64,000 nt of DNA, from positions 1 to 64,000 of the forward strand of contig JAPLGS010000138.1 of assembly GCA_026390015.1 (NCBI GenBank), in the 5' to 3' direction. Position 1 is the stretch's first letter. Each line of letters begins with the position of its first letter. The translations under genes and the position numbers were made by a program. This DNA is from Chloroflexota bacterium. GTDB lineage: Bacteria; Chloroflexota; Anaerolineae; Anaerolineales; Villigracilaceae. The notes beneath the pieces are model-generated. The model saw only the letters and a program-made list of their open reading frames with translations, was not told the DNA's origin and ran no database searches. Below are positions 53,977-62,452 of this stretch, piece by piece.

Positions 53977-54014
53977 ACCACCATATTCGCCGAGGATTTG
54001 ACGAATATGGTGGT
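53977..54014 (-). promoter_or_regulatory. Hairpin covering the integrase ribosome site
   Basis: Perfect 13-bp inverted repeat (53977-53989 with 54002-54014) and 12-base loop, 7 bases before the int ATG. In the mRNA the GGTGGT next to the start is locked in the stem. It may also be an arm-type integrase binding site in DNA. Confidence 0.65.
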
Positions 54015-54039
54015 ACTGTCTACATATGGGTGGCCTGAT

Positions 54040-54102
54040 ATTCGAACCTCCGACCTCTTGCTCCCAAAGCAAGCGCGCTAGCCGGACTGCGCCACGCCCC
54101 GA
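54040..54102. repeat. Right attachment repeat (5' part of tRNA-Pro)
   Basis: 63 bp identical to 21243-21305. It lacks the last 13 bases of the tRNA (the 3' acceptor strand), so it is not a functional tRNA. Confidence 0.9.
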
Positions 54103-54141
54103 ATATTTACTTTTGCAGCTCACACGCGCTATCTCCGTCTT

Positions 54142-54161
54142 CGCGCTACGCCACGCCCCGA
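54142..54161 (-). repeat. Third, decayed fragment of the tRNA-Pro 5' end
   Basis: Plus-strand CGCGCTA then CGCCACGCCCCGA, identical to the tRNA 5' region except for a 9-base internal deletion. It lies 40 bases beyond the right att repeat: probably a scar of an earlier integration. Confidence 0.6.
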
Positions 54162-54179
54162 TGAAATGGATTGGCCGAG

Positions 54180-54185
54180 TATAAT
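54180..54185 (+). promoter_or_regulatory. -10 box of the esterase gene, probably leaderless
   Basis: TATAAT with exactly 7 bases to ATG 54193; no ribosome site. Same spacing as at 6598 and 17640. Confidence 0.5.
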
Positions 54186-54192
54186 GCGAAGG

Positions 54193-55116
54193 ATGAACAC
54201 CCGGTCAGCAAATATCATCGCAACTTGTATTTCCTTTCTCATCGGACTTTCGGCTTGCTCTTCACCAACTGAAAAGATTCCCACTCAAACAGTCCTTGCG
54301 CCAACCCCCACAGTGACGGTGACTTTTCCCCCGAGCGCCGTTCCAGTCACTATTACTCCAAGTCCACTGCCGGCTAGCGCTACATCCACTCCATTCACTT
54401 GTCAGGATGAATCTGGCCGTGTTCAGAAAGATGTGGTCGAGACCACAAAACCTCCGCAGGAATTTCTTATTTATCTGCCTCCTTGTTATGAAAACTCCGC
54501 CGACCTTCGTTTTCCCGTTCTATATTTACTACACGGTCAGACTTATACCGACGATCAATGGGTGCGCCTCGGTGTGCCGCAGATCGCAGATCAGCTCATT
54601 CTTGCTGGAGAGGTTGTCCCATTTTTAATCGTCTTCCCTGATGACCGTTACTGGAATTTGGAGGCAGGCTCGGGTTTTGGTAACCGCCTTATCAATGCTC
54701 TCATCCCCTATGTGGATGCGAACTATCGCACGCTCGCAGACCGCGACCACCGTTCACTCGGCGGTCTCTCACGCGGCGGCGGCTGGACTGTTGAACTGGG
54801 ATTTGCTCACCCCGAATTATTTGGCGCTCTTGGTTTGCACTCGCCGGCCATCTTTGTGAAGGATGGCCCTTATCTTGATAGAATGATCAAAGCCTTGCCG
54901 GAAAATGATCGTCCGCAATTGTGGCTGGATGTCGGTGACGTGGATGCTGAGCTATCAAGCATTATCCCCTTTGAAGAAAAACTGACCAGCAATAATTTTA
55001 TCCATGAATTTCATTTTTACCGCGGCGCACACACTGAAGATTATTGGGGCAATCATGTGGAAGATTATCTGCGCTGGTACGCACAACGCTGGATGGATAA
55101 TCCCACAGGGGAATGA
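54193..55116 (+). CDS. Lipoprotein esterase, alpha/beta-hydrolase (esterase D type)
   Basis: About 307 residues from ATG 54193. Lipobox LSAC (C22), a Thr/Pro linker, then an esterase D/feruloyl-esterase-like domain: LLHGQTYTDDQW, FLIVFPDDRYWN, the nucleophile elbow GGLSRGGGW, a late aspartate in DVGDVDAEL and histidine in YRGAHTEDYW. It would hydrolyse esters on the cell surface. It is the first chromosomal gene after the island and appears undamaged. Confidence 0.88.
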   Translation: MNTRSANIIATCISFLIGLSACSSPTEKIPTQTVLAPTPTVTVTFPPSAVPVTITPSPLPASATSTPFTCQDESGRVQKDVVETTKPPQEFLIYLPPCYENSADLRFPVLYLLHGQTYTDDQWVRLGVPQIADQLILAGEVVPFLIVFPDDRYWNLEAGSGFGNRLINALIPYVDANYRTLADRDHRSLGGLSRGGGWTVELGFAHPELFGALGLHSPAIFVKDGPYLDRMIKALPENDRPQLWLDVGDVDAELSSIIPFEEKLTSNNFIHEFHFYRGAHTEDYWGNHVEDYLRWYAQRWMDNPTGE

Positions 55117-55234
55117 TGAGAATAATTTAGGAGTGCCAAATCTCCCGACGCGAGTCTTGCGCCGAAATCACGAGACTTCTAACCACGTGAAAACGATACG
55201 ATATAATTTCCCTACATTTTTTTCAGGAGATCAC

Positions 55235-56212
55235 ATGAACATTCTGGTTACAGGCGGCGCGGGATATATTGGTTCCGCTACCGCTGAAGCGCTGATCAAT
55301 GCCGGGCATACCGTTACGGTTTATGATTCGCTTGTCACAGGTCATCGCGCGGCGGTGCCCGCGGATGCAAAATTTATTCACGCCAATCTCGATGATACTC
55401 ATTCGCTGGCTGAGGCGCTGACAATCAACAAGTTTGACGCCATCATGCATTTCGCAGCATTCATCGAAGCCGGTGAAAGCATGAAAGACCCGGGGAAATT
55501 CTTTCGTAATAATTTTGTGAACTCCCTGCATTTGATGGAAACTGCCGTGCAGACCGGTGTCAAGCGCATGGTCTTTTCATCCACGGCCGCTGTCTATCAA
55601 TCCAGCGAAGAACCGTTGACCGAAGAATCGCGCATCAACCCGACGAATGTGTACGGTCACACAAAACTGATGACCGAACAGGCGCTCGAATGGTATCGCA
55701 GTATTCACGGATTGCATTTCGCCGCCCTGCGCTACTTCAACGCCTCCGGAGCGTTGCCCGGTCGTGGCGAAGCCCATCAGCCTGAGTCACATTTGATTCC
55801 GCGCGTCTTGCAGATCGCGTTAGGGCAGGCTGAATCCGCGACCATTTATGGAACTGACTATCCCACACCCGATGGAACTTGCATTCGTGACTACATCCAC
55901 ATTGCGGATCTGGTCTCTGCGCATTTGCTGGCTTTGGGCGCGCTTGAATCTCGCGACAAAATGATCTACAACCTCGGCAGCGGAAATGGTTTCTCAGTGA
56001 GAGAAGTGATCGAGACGGCGAGACAGGTTACAAGTCACGCTATACCCACGATTGAAGCGCCGCGCAGACCCGGAGATTCAGCGCGTCTAGTCGCATCTCC
56101 AAAAAGAATCATGGATGAATTAGGCTGGCAGCCGCAGCATACCAACATGCAGGCGATCCTTTCCAGCGCCTGGGAGTGGCACAAGTCGCATCCCAAAGGA
56201 TATGAAAAATGA
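55235..56212 (+). CDS. galE: UDP-glucose 4-epimerase
   Basis: About 325 residues from ATG 55235 with CAGGAG upstream; TATAAT at 55202-55207 gives a normal short leader. NAD-binding TGGAGYIGS at the N-terminus, catalytic SSTAAVY and YGHTK (Tyr-x-x-x-Lys), and the LRYFNASGA substrate segment identify an extended short-chain dehydrogenase of the GalE type. It interconverts UDP-glucose and UDP-galactose. Overlaps the following peptidase gene (ATGA). Confidence 0.92.
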   Translation: MNILVTGGAGYIGSATAEALINAGHTVTVYDSLVTGHRAAVPADAKFIHANLDDTHSLAEALTINKFDAIMHFAAFIEAGESMKDPGKFFRNNFVNSLHLMETAVQTGVKRMVFSSTAAVYQSSEEPLTEESRINPTNVYGHTKLMTEQALEWYRSIHGLHFAALRYFNASGALPGRGEAHQPESHLIPRVLQIALGQAESATIYGTDYPTPDGTCIRDYIHIADLVSAHLLALGALESRDKMIYNLGSGNGFSVREVIETARQVTSHAIPTIEAPRRPGDSARLVASPKRIMDELGWQPQHTNMQAILSSAWEWHKSHPKGYEK

Positions 56213-56859
56213 ACCTGCTCACTTTTGTGATCGTGATCGTCGGTTGGGTCTTCTCGCTTTGCCTGCATGAATTTTCGCACGCGCTCGTTGCCTATTACGG
56301 CGGCGACACCACCGTGAAAGACAAAGGTTATCTCACCTTCAATCCGCTTAAATACACACACCCCGTTTACTCATTGCTGATTCCCATGATCTTCCTTTTG
56401 ATGGGCGGGATTGGCCTGCCCGGCGGCGCAGTATACATTGAGAGATGGAGATTGCGTGACAAAAAATGGGAGACAGCTGTCTCGCTCGTGGGACCATTTT
56501 CCAACGCGATTCTTGCTTTAATCCTCGGCTTGATCTTGCGCTTTGGGCCGGTCACCGCCACTGGAATTTGGCCCGGCGTCGCCTTCCTTGGTTTGCTTCA
56601 AGTTTCAGCGGTGGTACTCAACTTGATTCCCCTGCCGCCCTTTGATGGCTTTGGCGCGATTGAGCCGTATCTTTCCATTGATATTCTTGTAAGGCTCAAT
56701 TCAATGCGCGGGATGCTTTCATGGGGAGTTTTCCTAGTACTTTGGTATGTACCTTTTGTCAATTCGTTGTTTTGGGGTTTTATTTTTTTTCTGTCACGCC
56801 TCGCAGGGATTCCCTTACAGCTGGCAGGCTTGGGACTCAGTCAATTTAAGTTTTGGTAA
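56209..56859 (+). CDS. M50 (site-2 protease family) membrane metalloprotease
   Basis: 216 residues, about five membrane helices. Zinc-binding HEFSH in the first helix and the third ligand in NLIPLPPFDG. Lacks PDZ or CBS domains, so it is of the small Rip-like type common in Chloroflexota. It would cut membrane proteins within the bilayer. Translationally coupled to galE; a functional link is not obvious. Confidence 0.9.
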   Translation: MNLLTFVIVIVGWVFSLCLHEFSHALVAYYGGDTTVKDKGYLTFNPLKYTHPVYSLLIPMIFLLMGGIGLPGGAVYIERWRLRDKKWETAVSLVGPFSNAILALILGLILRFGPVTATGIWPGVAFLGLLQVSAVVLNLIPLPPFDGFGAIEPYLSIDILVRLNSMRGMLSWGVFLVLWYVPFVNSLFWGFIFFLSRLAGIPLQLAGLGLSQFKFW

Positions 56860-56883
56860 TCAGATCAAATCTTGATTTGCCCC

Positions 56884-56911
56884 TTGACGGATTTTCAAAT
56901 CCGCCTATAAT
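56884..56911 (+). promoter_or_regulatory. Promoter of the ilv-leu operon leader
   Basis: TTGACG, 16-base spacer, TATAAT; start expected near 56918, 13 bases before the leader peptide ATG. Confidence 0.75.
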
Positions 56912-56930
56912 CGTGCGAAATCACACGCCC

Positions 56931-57035
56931 ATGAATATATCATTGTTCAGCCTCTCGATTATTGTAGTCGTCCTTGCGGTCCTTATTATAAAGGATCAAT
57001 TTTCGGTTAGGATGGCAGCGGTGAGAGTAAAGTAA
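56931..57035 (+). CDS. Branched-chain amino acid leader peptide (attenuator)
   Basis: 34 codons: a start MNISLFSLS followed by IIVVVLAVLII, that is ten Ile/Val/Leu codons in eleven, then a short polar end. It lies between the ilv promoter and an intrinsic terminator directly before ilvD, like the ilvGMEDA leader of enterics. Ribosome stalling at scarce charged Ile/Val/Leu tRNA would free the segment GGCAGC (57014-57019) or keep it from pairing with GCCGCC (57057-57062) in the terminator. A small membrane protein is the alternative reading. Confidence 0.65.
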   Translation: MNISLFSLSIIVVVLAVLIIKDQFSVRMAAVRVK

Positions 57036-57054
57036 ATCACTGAGTAAGTGCGAA

Positions 57055-57087
57055 GAGCCGCCCTAACCACGGGCGGCTCTTTTTTTA
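57055..57087 (+). terminator. Attenuator terminator before ilvD
   Basis: Perfect 9-bp GC stem GAGCCGCCC/GGGCGGCTC, 7-base loop, eight T. It follows the leader peptide stop by 19 bases and precedes ilvD by 63. Confidence 0.9.
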
Positions 57088-57098
57088 TTAAATTCAAA

Positions 57099-57132
57099 AG
57101 ACCTGACAGCTCTTCAAAGACCTGTCAGGTCT
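57099..57132. repeat. Palindromic hairpin in ilvD 5' region
   Basis: AGACCTGACAG / CTGTCAGGTCT with a 12-base spacer, ending 9 bases before the AAGGAG of ilvD. Of the same kind as the palindromes in the other gaps of this operon. Confidence 0.6.
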
Positions 57133-57150
57133 GAACTCAAAAGGAGCAGC

Positions 57151-58830
57151 ATGCGTTCAGACACAGTAAAAAAAGGTTATGAGAAAGCGCCGCATCGCGC
57201 ATTGTTACGCGCCACAGGTTTGCAGGATGATGATTTCAAGAAACCCTTTGTTGCCATTGTTAATTCTTATGTGGATATCGTCCCCGGGCATGTGCATTTG
57301 CAGGATTTCGGCAAACTGGTTAAGGACGCTGTCCGTGCGGCGGGCGGGGTGCCGTTCGAGTTCAACACCATCGGCGTGGATGACGGCATCGCGATGGGTC
57401 ACATGGGGATGAAGTACTCGCTGCCTTCGCGTGAACTAATTGCTGACTGCGTCGAGACCATGATCGAAGCTCATAGATTCGACGCCATGGTCTGCATTCC
57501 CAACTGCGACAAAATAGTGCCGGGCATGTTACTGGCCGCCATGCGCGTCAACATCCCCACCATTTTTGTTTCTGGCGGCGCCATGAAAGCAGGCGTCACT
57601 CCTGACGGCGAAACCATTGACTTGATCTCTGTCTTCGAAGGCGTCGGGGCATTTTCAGCGGGGAAGATCGACGAGAAGCGTTTATCCATTTTGGAAAAAT
57701 TTGCCTGTCCTTCCTGCGGTTCGTGCTCTGGCATGTTCACCGCCAACTCCATGAACTGTCTGATGGAAGTGCTCGGTCTCGCCCTGCCTTATAACGGATC
57801 GGCACTGGCGAAGACTCCTGAACGTGAAGCATTGGCGAAACAAGCCGCCGCGCAAATTATGACTCTGATCGACCGCGACATCAAGCCGAGAGATATTGTC
57901 ACCGCCGATGCGATCGATGACGCATTCGCGCTGGACATGGCAATGGGCGGCTCGTCGAACACGGTGCTGCACACGTTGGCATTAGCCAACGAAGCGAACG
58001 TGAATTATCCACTGGAACGAATCAACTCAGTCGCAGACAAGGTGCCGCATATTTGCAAGGTGAGTCCCGCCGGCAAATGGCACATGGAAGATGTTCATCG
58101 CGCAGGCGGCATCCCTGCCATCTTGAACGAAGTCCAACGGGGGACTGGCATGTTACATTTTGACCGCATGACGGTCACCGGCAAGACTTTGGGGGAATCG
58201 ATCAAAGGCTGTGAGATCAAAGACGAAGAAGTAATTCATAAATACGAGAATGCGTATTCCAAACGCGGCGGCTTGTCTATTTTATTTGGCAACCTCGCGC
58301 CGAAAGGTTCTGTCGTGAAAGTCGGCGGCGTCAGCGAATCCATGATGAAATTTGAAGGCCCGGCAGTCATCTTTGAATCACAGGATGAAGCGATGGCTGG
58401 AATTTTGGCGGGCAAAGTCAAAGCGGGTGATTGCGTTGTAGTGCGTTATGAAGGACCCAAAGGCGGACCCGGTATGCAGGAAATGTTATCGCCCACGTCC
58501 GCGATCATGGGGCAGGGACTCGGCGATAAGGTTGCGCTCATCACTGATGGCCGTTTCAGCGGAGGGACTCGCGGCGCGTGTATCGGTCACGTCTCGCCGG
58601 AAGCTGCTGCGGGTGGGCCGATTGCGGCGCTCAAAGCCGGGGACATCGTCCAAATTGATTTGATGGCACGCAGTCTCAACGTCAAGTTGAGCGACGCAGA
58701 AATTCAGAGTCGGCTCGATGCGCTGCCTCCGTTCAAATCCACGACCACATCCAAATGGTTAAAGCGATATTCATATTTTGTAACAAGCGCAGATACAGGC
58801 GCGATATTATCCATAGACGGTGGACTATAG
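57151..58830 (+). CDS. ilvD: Dihydroxy-acid dehydratase
   Basis: 559 residues, the usual length of IlvD. The iron-sulfur cluster cysteines are in CIPNCDK and [11 protein letters not shown]; the active-site region [14 protein letters not shown] is intact near the C-terminus. It dehydrates 2,3-dihydroxy-isovalerate and -methylvalerate to the keto acids of valine and isoleucine. First structural gene of the operon, with AAGGAG before the ATG. Confidence 0.96.
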   Translation: MRSDTVKKGYEKAPHRALLRATGLQDDDFKKPFVAIVNSYVDIVPGHVHLQDFGKLVKDAVRAAGGVPFEFNTIGVDDGIAMGHMGMKYSLPSRELIADCVETMIEAHRFDAMVCIPNCDKIVPGMLLAAMRVNIPTIFVSGGAMKAGVTPDGETIDLISVFEGVGAFSAGKIDEKRLSILEKFACPSCGSCSGMFTANSMNCLMEVLGLALPYNGSALAKTPEREALAKQAAAQIMTLIDRDIKPRDIVTADAIDDAFALDMAMGGSSNTVLHTLALANEANVNYPLERINSVADKVPHICKVSPAGKWHMEDVHRAGGIPAILNEVQRGTGMLHFDRMTVTGKTLGESIKGCEIKDEEVIHKYENAYSKRGGLSILFGNLAPKGSVVKVGGVSESMMKFEGPAVIFESQDEAMAGILAGKVKAGDCVVVRYEGPKGGPGMQEMLSPTSAIMGQGLGDKVALITDGRFSGGTRGACIGHVSPEAAAGGPIAALKAGDIVQIDLMARSLNVKLSDAEIQSRLDALPPFKSTTTSKWLKRYSYFVTSADTGAILSIDGGL

Positions 58831-58886
58831 ACGACAGGCCTTACGGTCTACGGTCAATGGTCAATGGTCTACATCAAGGAGAGCAA

Positions 58887-60581
58887 ATGAAAAAAACAGG
58901 TGCTGAAATAATGTGGGAATGTGTGGTGCGCGAAGGCGTGGAAGTGGTCTTCGGGTATCCGGGCGGGGCGAACATGCCGATCTATGATGCGATGTTAAGT
59001 TATCCGATCCATCATGTGTTGGTGCGTCATGAGCAGGGCGGCGCGCACATGGCGGATGGATATGCGCGCGCTTCAGGAAAAGTTGGAATGGCAATGGGCA
59101 CATCCGGCCCCGGCGCGACCAATCTCGTCACCGGCATTGCCACGGCGATGATGGATTCTGTGCCGGTAGTTTTTATCACCGGGCAGGTAGCCGCGCACCT
59201 GATCGGCGGTGACGCGTTTCAGGAAGTGGATGTGACCGGTATTACCCTGCCGATCACCAAACATAATTACCTCGTAACACGCGCCGATGAAATTGCAGAA
59301 GTTGTGCGCGAAGCATTTTATATCGCCCGCAGCGGACGCCCCGGCCCGGTGTTGATCGACATCTGCAAGAACGCGCAGGTGGAGCAGTGTGAGTTTATAT
59401 ATCCCGAAGAAGTTAAACTTGCCGGCTATAAACCAGTTGCACATGCACAAAAAGATTTACTCGACCATGCGGTGAAACTAATTGAAAAGGCGCAGCGCCC
59501 GATCATCTTATGCGGGCATGGCGTGCTGGCTTCCAAAGCCGAAGAAATTTTGATGAACTTTGCGGTGAAGACTCAAACACCCGTGGCAAGCACATTGCTC
59601 GGTCTCGGCGGGTTCCCTGCTTCGCATGATCTAAGTCTCGGCATGATGGGTATGCACGGCGAAGTCCATGCCAACATGGCGATCCAAAACTCCGATCTCA
59701 TCCTTGCTTTTGGTATGCGCTTCGATGACCGCGTGACTGGAACCTTGAAAACCTACGCTCCACGCGCAAAGAAAATTCATATTGAAATTGACCCATCCGA
59801 AGTCCACAAGAATGTAGCCGTGGATGTCCCATTGGTCGGGGATCTGAAAACGATATTGACCGATCTTGTTCCGATGGTGGATGAATACGATCACGATGAA
59901 TGGTTAAAAGAGATCAGCGGTTGGAAAACCGAAGCGGATACGCGCGATATTAAGAACTGGCCTGATGATGGCAAATTATATGTGCCGCACTTGATCTCCG
60001 CTATTTGGAAGGCGACCGGCGGCGGCGCGATCATGACCACAGACGTTGGTCAGCATCAAATGTGGACGGCGCAATATTACACGTTAGATAAACCGAATCG
60101 CTGGCTCACCTCTGGCGGCGCGGGCACGATGGGATTCGGTCTGCCATCCGCGATCGGCGCGTGGTTCGCACACAAGGACCAGGAGATTTGGGCAATCGCC
60201 GGCGACGGTGGTTTTCAAATGACCGCCGCGGAATTGACCACTGCTGTGCAAGAGCAGGCGAATGTGAAAGTCGCGATCATGAACAACAGCTTCCTCGGCA
60301 TGGTGCGTCAGTGGCAGGAATTCTTCTTTGAGAAGCGTTACTCTGCTGTCAATATGCTCTCGCCTGATTTTGTGAAACTTGCCGAAGCGCACGGAGTCCC
60401 TGCAAGACGAGTCACCAAACGCGAAGAAGTGGATGAAGCCATCGCGTGGGCACGCAGCATCACAGGCCCGACCGTGATCGAGTTCCGCGTGGAGCAGGAA
60501 GATGCGGTCTATCCGATGGTTCCCGCAGGCGCGGCATTGGATCATATGTTACAGAGGCCGTTAAAAGAATCAGGTAATTAG
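58887..60581 (+). CDS. ilvB: Acetolactate synthase large subunit
   Basis: About 564 residues from ATG 58887 (AAGGAG upstream); the longer in-frame start at 58755 would overlap ilvD and lacks a site. Thiamine-diphosphate enzyme: catalytic glutamate in VRHEQGGAHMADGYAR, and the cofactor motif GDGGFQMTAAEL to MNNSFLGMVRQWQ. It condenses pyruvate to acetolactate or acetohydroxybutyrate. The 56-base gap before it is made of short repeated 'GGTCTAC / GGTCAAT' units. Confidence 0.96.
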   Translation: MKKTGAEIMWECVVREGVEVVFGYPGGANMPIYDAMLSYPIHHVLVRHEQGGAHMADGYARASGKVGMAMGTSGPGATNLVTGIATAMMDSVPVVFITGQVAAHLIGGDAFQEVDVTGITLPITKHNYLVTRADEIAEVVREAFYIARSGRPGPVLIDICKNAQVEQCEFIYPEEVKLAGYKPVAHAQKDLLDHAVKLIEKAQRPIILCGHGVLASKAEEILMNFAVKTQTPVASTLLGLGGFPASHDLSLGMMGMHGEVHANMAIQNSDLILAFGMRFDDRVTGTLKTYAPRAKKIHIEIDPSEVHKNVAVDVPLVGDLKTILTDLVPMVDEYDHDEWLKEISGWKTEADTRDIKNWPDDGKLYVPHLISAIWKATGGGAIMTTDVGQHQMWTAQYYTLDKPNRWLTSGGAGTMGFGLPSAIGAWFAHKDQEIWAIAGDGGFQMTAAELTTAVQEQANVKVAIMNNSFLGMVRQWQEFFFEKRYSAVNMLSPDFVKLAEAHGVPARRVTKREEVDEAIAWARSITGPTVIEFRVEQEDAVYPMVPAGAALDHMLQRPLKESGN

Positions 60582-60617
60582 GAATTAGGGATTGGGCGGT
60601 GAATTCCTAATTACCTG
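60571..60617. repeat. 16-bp inverted repeat between ilvB and ilvN
   Basis: CAGGTAATTAGGAATT (60571-60586) with AATTCCTAATTACCTG (60602-60617), spanning the ilvB stop. No T-run follows; it could process, stabilise or pause the message. Confidence 0.7.
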
Positions 60618-60646
60618 ATCCCTAATCAACGAATTTGGAGAATCAA

Positions 60647-61213
60647 ATGTTATATACATTCATTGCATTAGTAGAAAACAAACCTGGCGTTTTGAATCGC
60701 GTGGCTTCATTATTTCGCCGCCGCAATTTCAACATCGAGTCGCTGGCTGTTGGACGCACTGAGAAACCTGAAATCTCGCGCATGACCGTCGTGGTGGATT
60801 GTCCCAACGGGGATTATGACGCGCACAAGATCGAAGCGAATCTCTACAAACTGGTCAACGTAATTGATGTGCAGGATGTCACGCATCAACCTTCGGTGAC
60901 CCGTGACCTGGCTCTGATCAAGGTGATGGTCGGCCCCGAGAAACGCGCCGAAGTCAACAGCCTCGCTGAAATCTTCCGCGCCCGCATCGTGGATGTGGCG
61001 GCTGATTCCGTGATCGTTGAGATCACCGGCACCGAAGATAAGATCGAAGGCATGATCGAACTTCTGCGCCCGACCGGCATCGTTGAAATGGTACGCACGG
61101 GTCAAGTCTCCATGACGCGCGGAGTCAATGATGGAGTCCGGCGTGTGCAGCAAGGCGCGGTTGGAAACAGATACGAGAATGAATATGAAGAAATGCCGGA
61201 AATGGCGCCGTGA
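60647..61213 (+). CDS. ilvN: Acetolactate synthase small (regulatory) subunit
   Basis: About 188 residues from ATG 60647 with TTGGAG upstream. An N-terminal ACT domain (ALVENKPGVLNRVASLFRRR, FNIESLAVG) binds the feedback inhibitor valine; the C-terminal domain (RDLALIKVMV, RARIVDVAADS) matches IlvH/IlvN. It activates the large subunit and gives end-product control. Tail of about 25 extra residues with acidic end. Confidence 0.95.
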   Translation: MLYTFIALVENKPGVLNRVASLFRRRNFNIESLAVGRTEKPEISRMTVVVDCPNGDYDAHKIEANLYKLVNVIDVQDVTHQPSVTRDLALIKVMVGPEKRAEVNSLAEIFRARIVDVAADSVIVEITGTEDKIEGMIELLRPTGIVEMVRTGQVSMTRGVNDGVRRVQQGAVGNRYENEYEEMPEMAP

Positions 61214-61230
61214 GGAAGTAATCAGGAAAA

Positions 61231-61271
61231 AAGTACACAGGTAGACACGCTCTACGCAGACTTGTGTACTT
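61231..61271. repeat. Inverted repeat between ilvN and ilvC
   Basis: AAGTACACA (61231-61239) and TGTGTACTT (61263-61271) in a 108-base gap otherwise made of short 'GTAGAC / CTTGT' units. No gene. Confidence 0.55.
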
Positions 61272-61321
61272 GTCCACGTGTTTACATATTTACATAAATC
61301 AAAAACAGGAGATCAGAAATC

Positions 61322-62377
61322 ATGGCAAAAATAAATTTTGGTGGCACAGTGGAAGATGTGGTAACTCGCGAGGAATTTTCACTCGACAAGGCGCGTGAAG
61401 TCTTGAAGAATGAAGTCGTGGCTGTTGTTGGCTACGGCGTGCAGGGACCCGCGCAGGCGATGAACATGCGCGACAATGGCATCAACGTGATCGTTGGTCA
61501 ACGCGAAGGAACGAAAAATTGGAACAAAGCTATTGCTGATGGCTGGGTGCCCGGCAAAACTTTATTTAATGTTGAAGAAGCCGCGGAAAAAGGAACTGTC
61601 ATTCAGTACTTGCTCTCAGACGCAGGTCAGCGCTCACTGTGGCCGAAGATCGTTGAATGTTTGAACGAAGGCGATATGTTGTATTTCTCACATGGCTTCT
61701 CCGTCACATTCAAAGATGATACGGGCGTTATCCCTCCTCCGCATGTGGATGTGGCTCTCGTCGCGCCGAAAGGTTCGGGCACAAGTGTCCGCCGCAACTT
61801 TTTAGCGGGCAGCGGAATCAACGCAAGTTACGCAGTTCATCAGGATCACACCGGCCGCGCAAATGAACGCGCCATTGCTTTGGGCATCGCTATCGGCGCG
61901 GGATATTTATTTCCAACAACTTTCAAGAATGAAGTTTATAGCGACTTGACCGGTGAGCGCGGTGTTCTCATTGGTGCACTCTCTGGCGTGATGGAGGCGC
62001 AGTACAACGTTCTCCGCAAGCACGGGCATTCTCCCTCCGAAGCCTTCAACGAAACTGTTGAAGAGTTGACACAATCCCTGATTCGTCTCGTCGGCGAGAA
62101 CGGCATGGATTTCATGTATGCCAATTGCTCCACCACCGCTCAACGCGGCGCATTAGATTGGCATCCGCGTTTTCGCGATGCGGTTGCGCCTGTGTTTGAC
62201 GCGCTCTATGAATCCGTGGTCACTGGCAACGAAGCCCGCATTACACTTGAAGCCAACAGCCGCGATGATTATCGCGAAAAGTTGGAAGAAGAATTAGCCG
62301 CCTTCCATGATTCTGAAATGTGGCAGGCTGGCGCGGCGGTACGTTCGTTGAGACCGGAAAACTGGGGGAAGAAGTAA
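61322..62377 (+). CDS. ilvC: Ketol-acid reductoisomerase
   Basis: 351 residues, class I length with a slightly long C-terminus. Rossmann motif VVGYGVQGPAQAMNMRD, cofactor loop VGQREGTKNW, and catalytic acids in the SDLTGERGVLIGAL and C-terminal knot region (EELTQSLIRLVGENGMDF). It isomerises and reduces acetolactate to dihydroxy-isovalerate. The loop keeps the Arg found in NADPH-preferring forms. AGGAGAT precedes the ATG. Confidence 0.95.
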   Translation: MAKINFGGTVEDVVTREEFSLDKAREVLKNEVVAVVGYGVQGPAQAMNMRDNGINVIVGQREGTKNWNKAIADGWVPGKTLFNVEEAAEKGTVIQYLLSDAGQRSLWPKIVECLNEGDMLYFSHGFSVTFKDDTGVIPPPHVDVALVAPKGSGTSVRRNFLAGSGINASYAVHQDHTGRANERAIALGIAIGAGYLFPTTFKNEVYSDLTGERGVLIGALSGVMEAQYNVLRKHGHSPSEAFNETVEELTQSLIRLVGENGMDFMYANCSTTAQRGALDWHPRFRDAVAPVFDALYESVVTGNEARITLEANSRDDYREKLEEELAAFHDSEMWQAGAAVRSLRPENWGKK

Positions 62378-62381
62378 ATAA

Positions 62382-62435
62382 GTAAACACGGAAACAGGTA
62401 AACATATTTACTTGTCTACTTGGTTTCCTGTTTAC
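62382..62435. repeat. Inverted repeat between ilvC and leuA
   Basis: AGTAAAC-x2-GGAAAC and GTTTCC-x-GTTTACT arms surround 'GGTAAACATATTTACTTG' type sequence. Same class as the other gaps of this operon. Confidence 0.55.
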
Positions 62436-62452
62436 TCCGAAAGGAGATTCTT

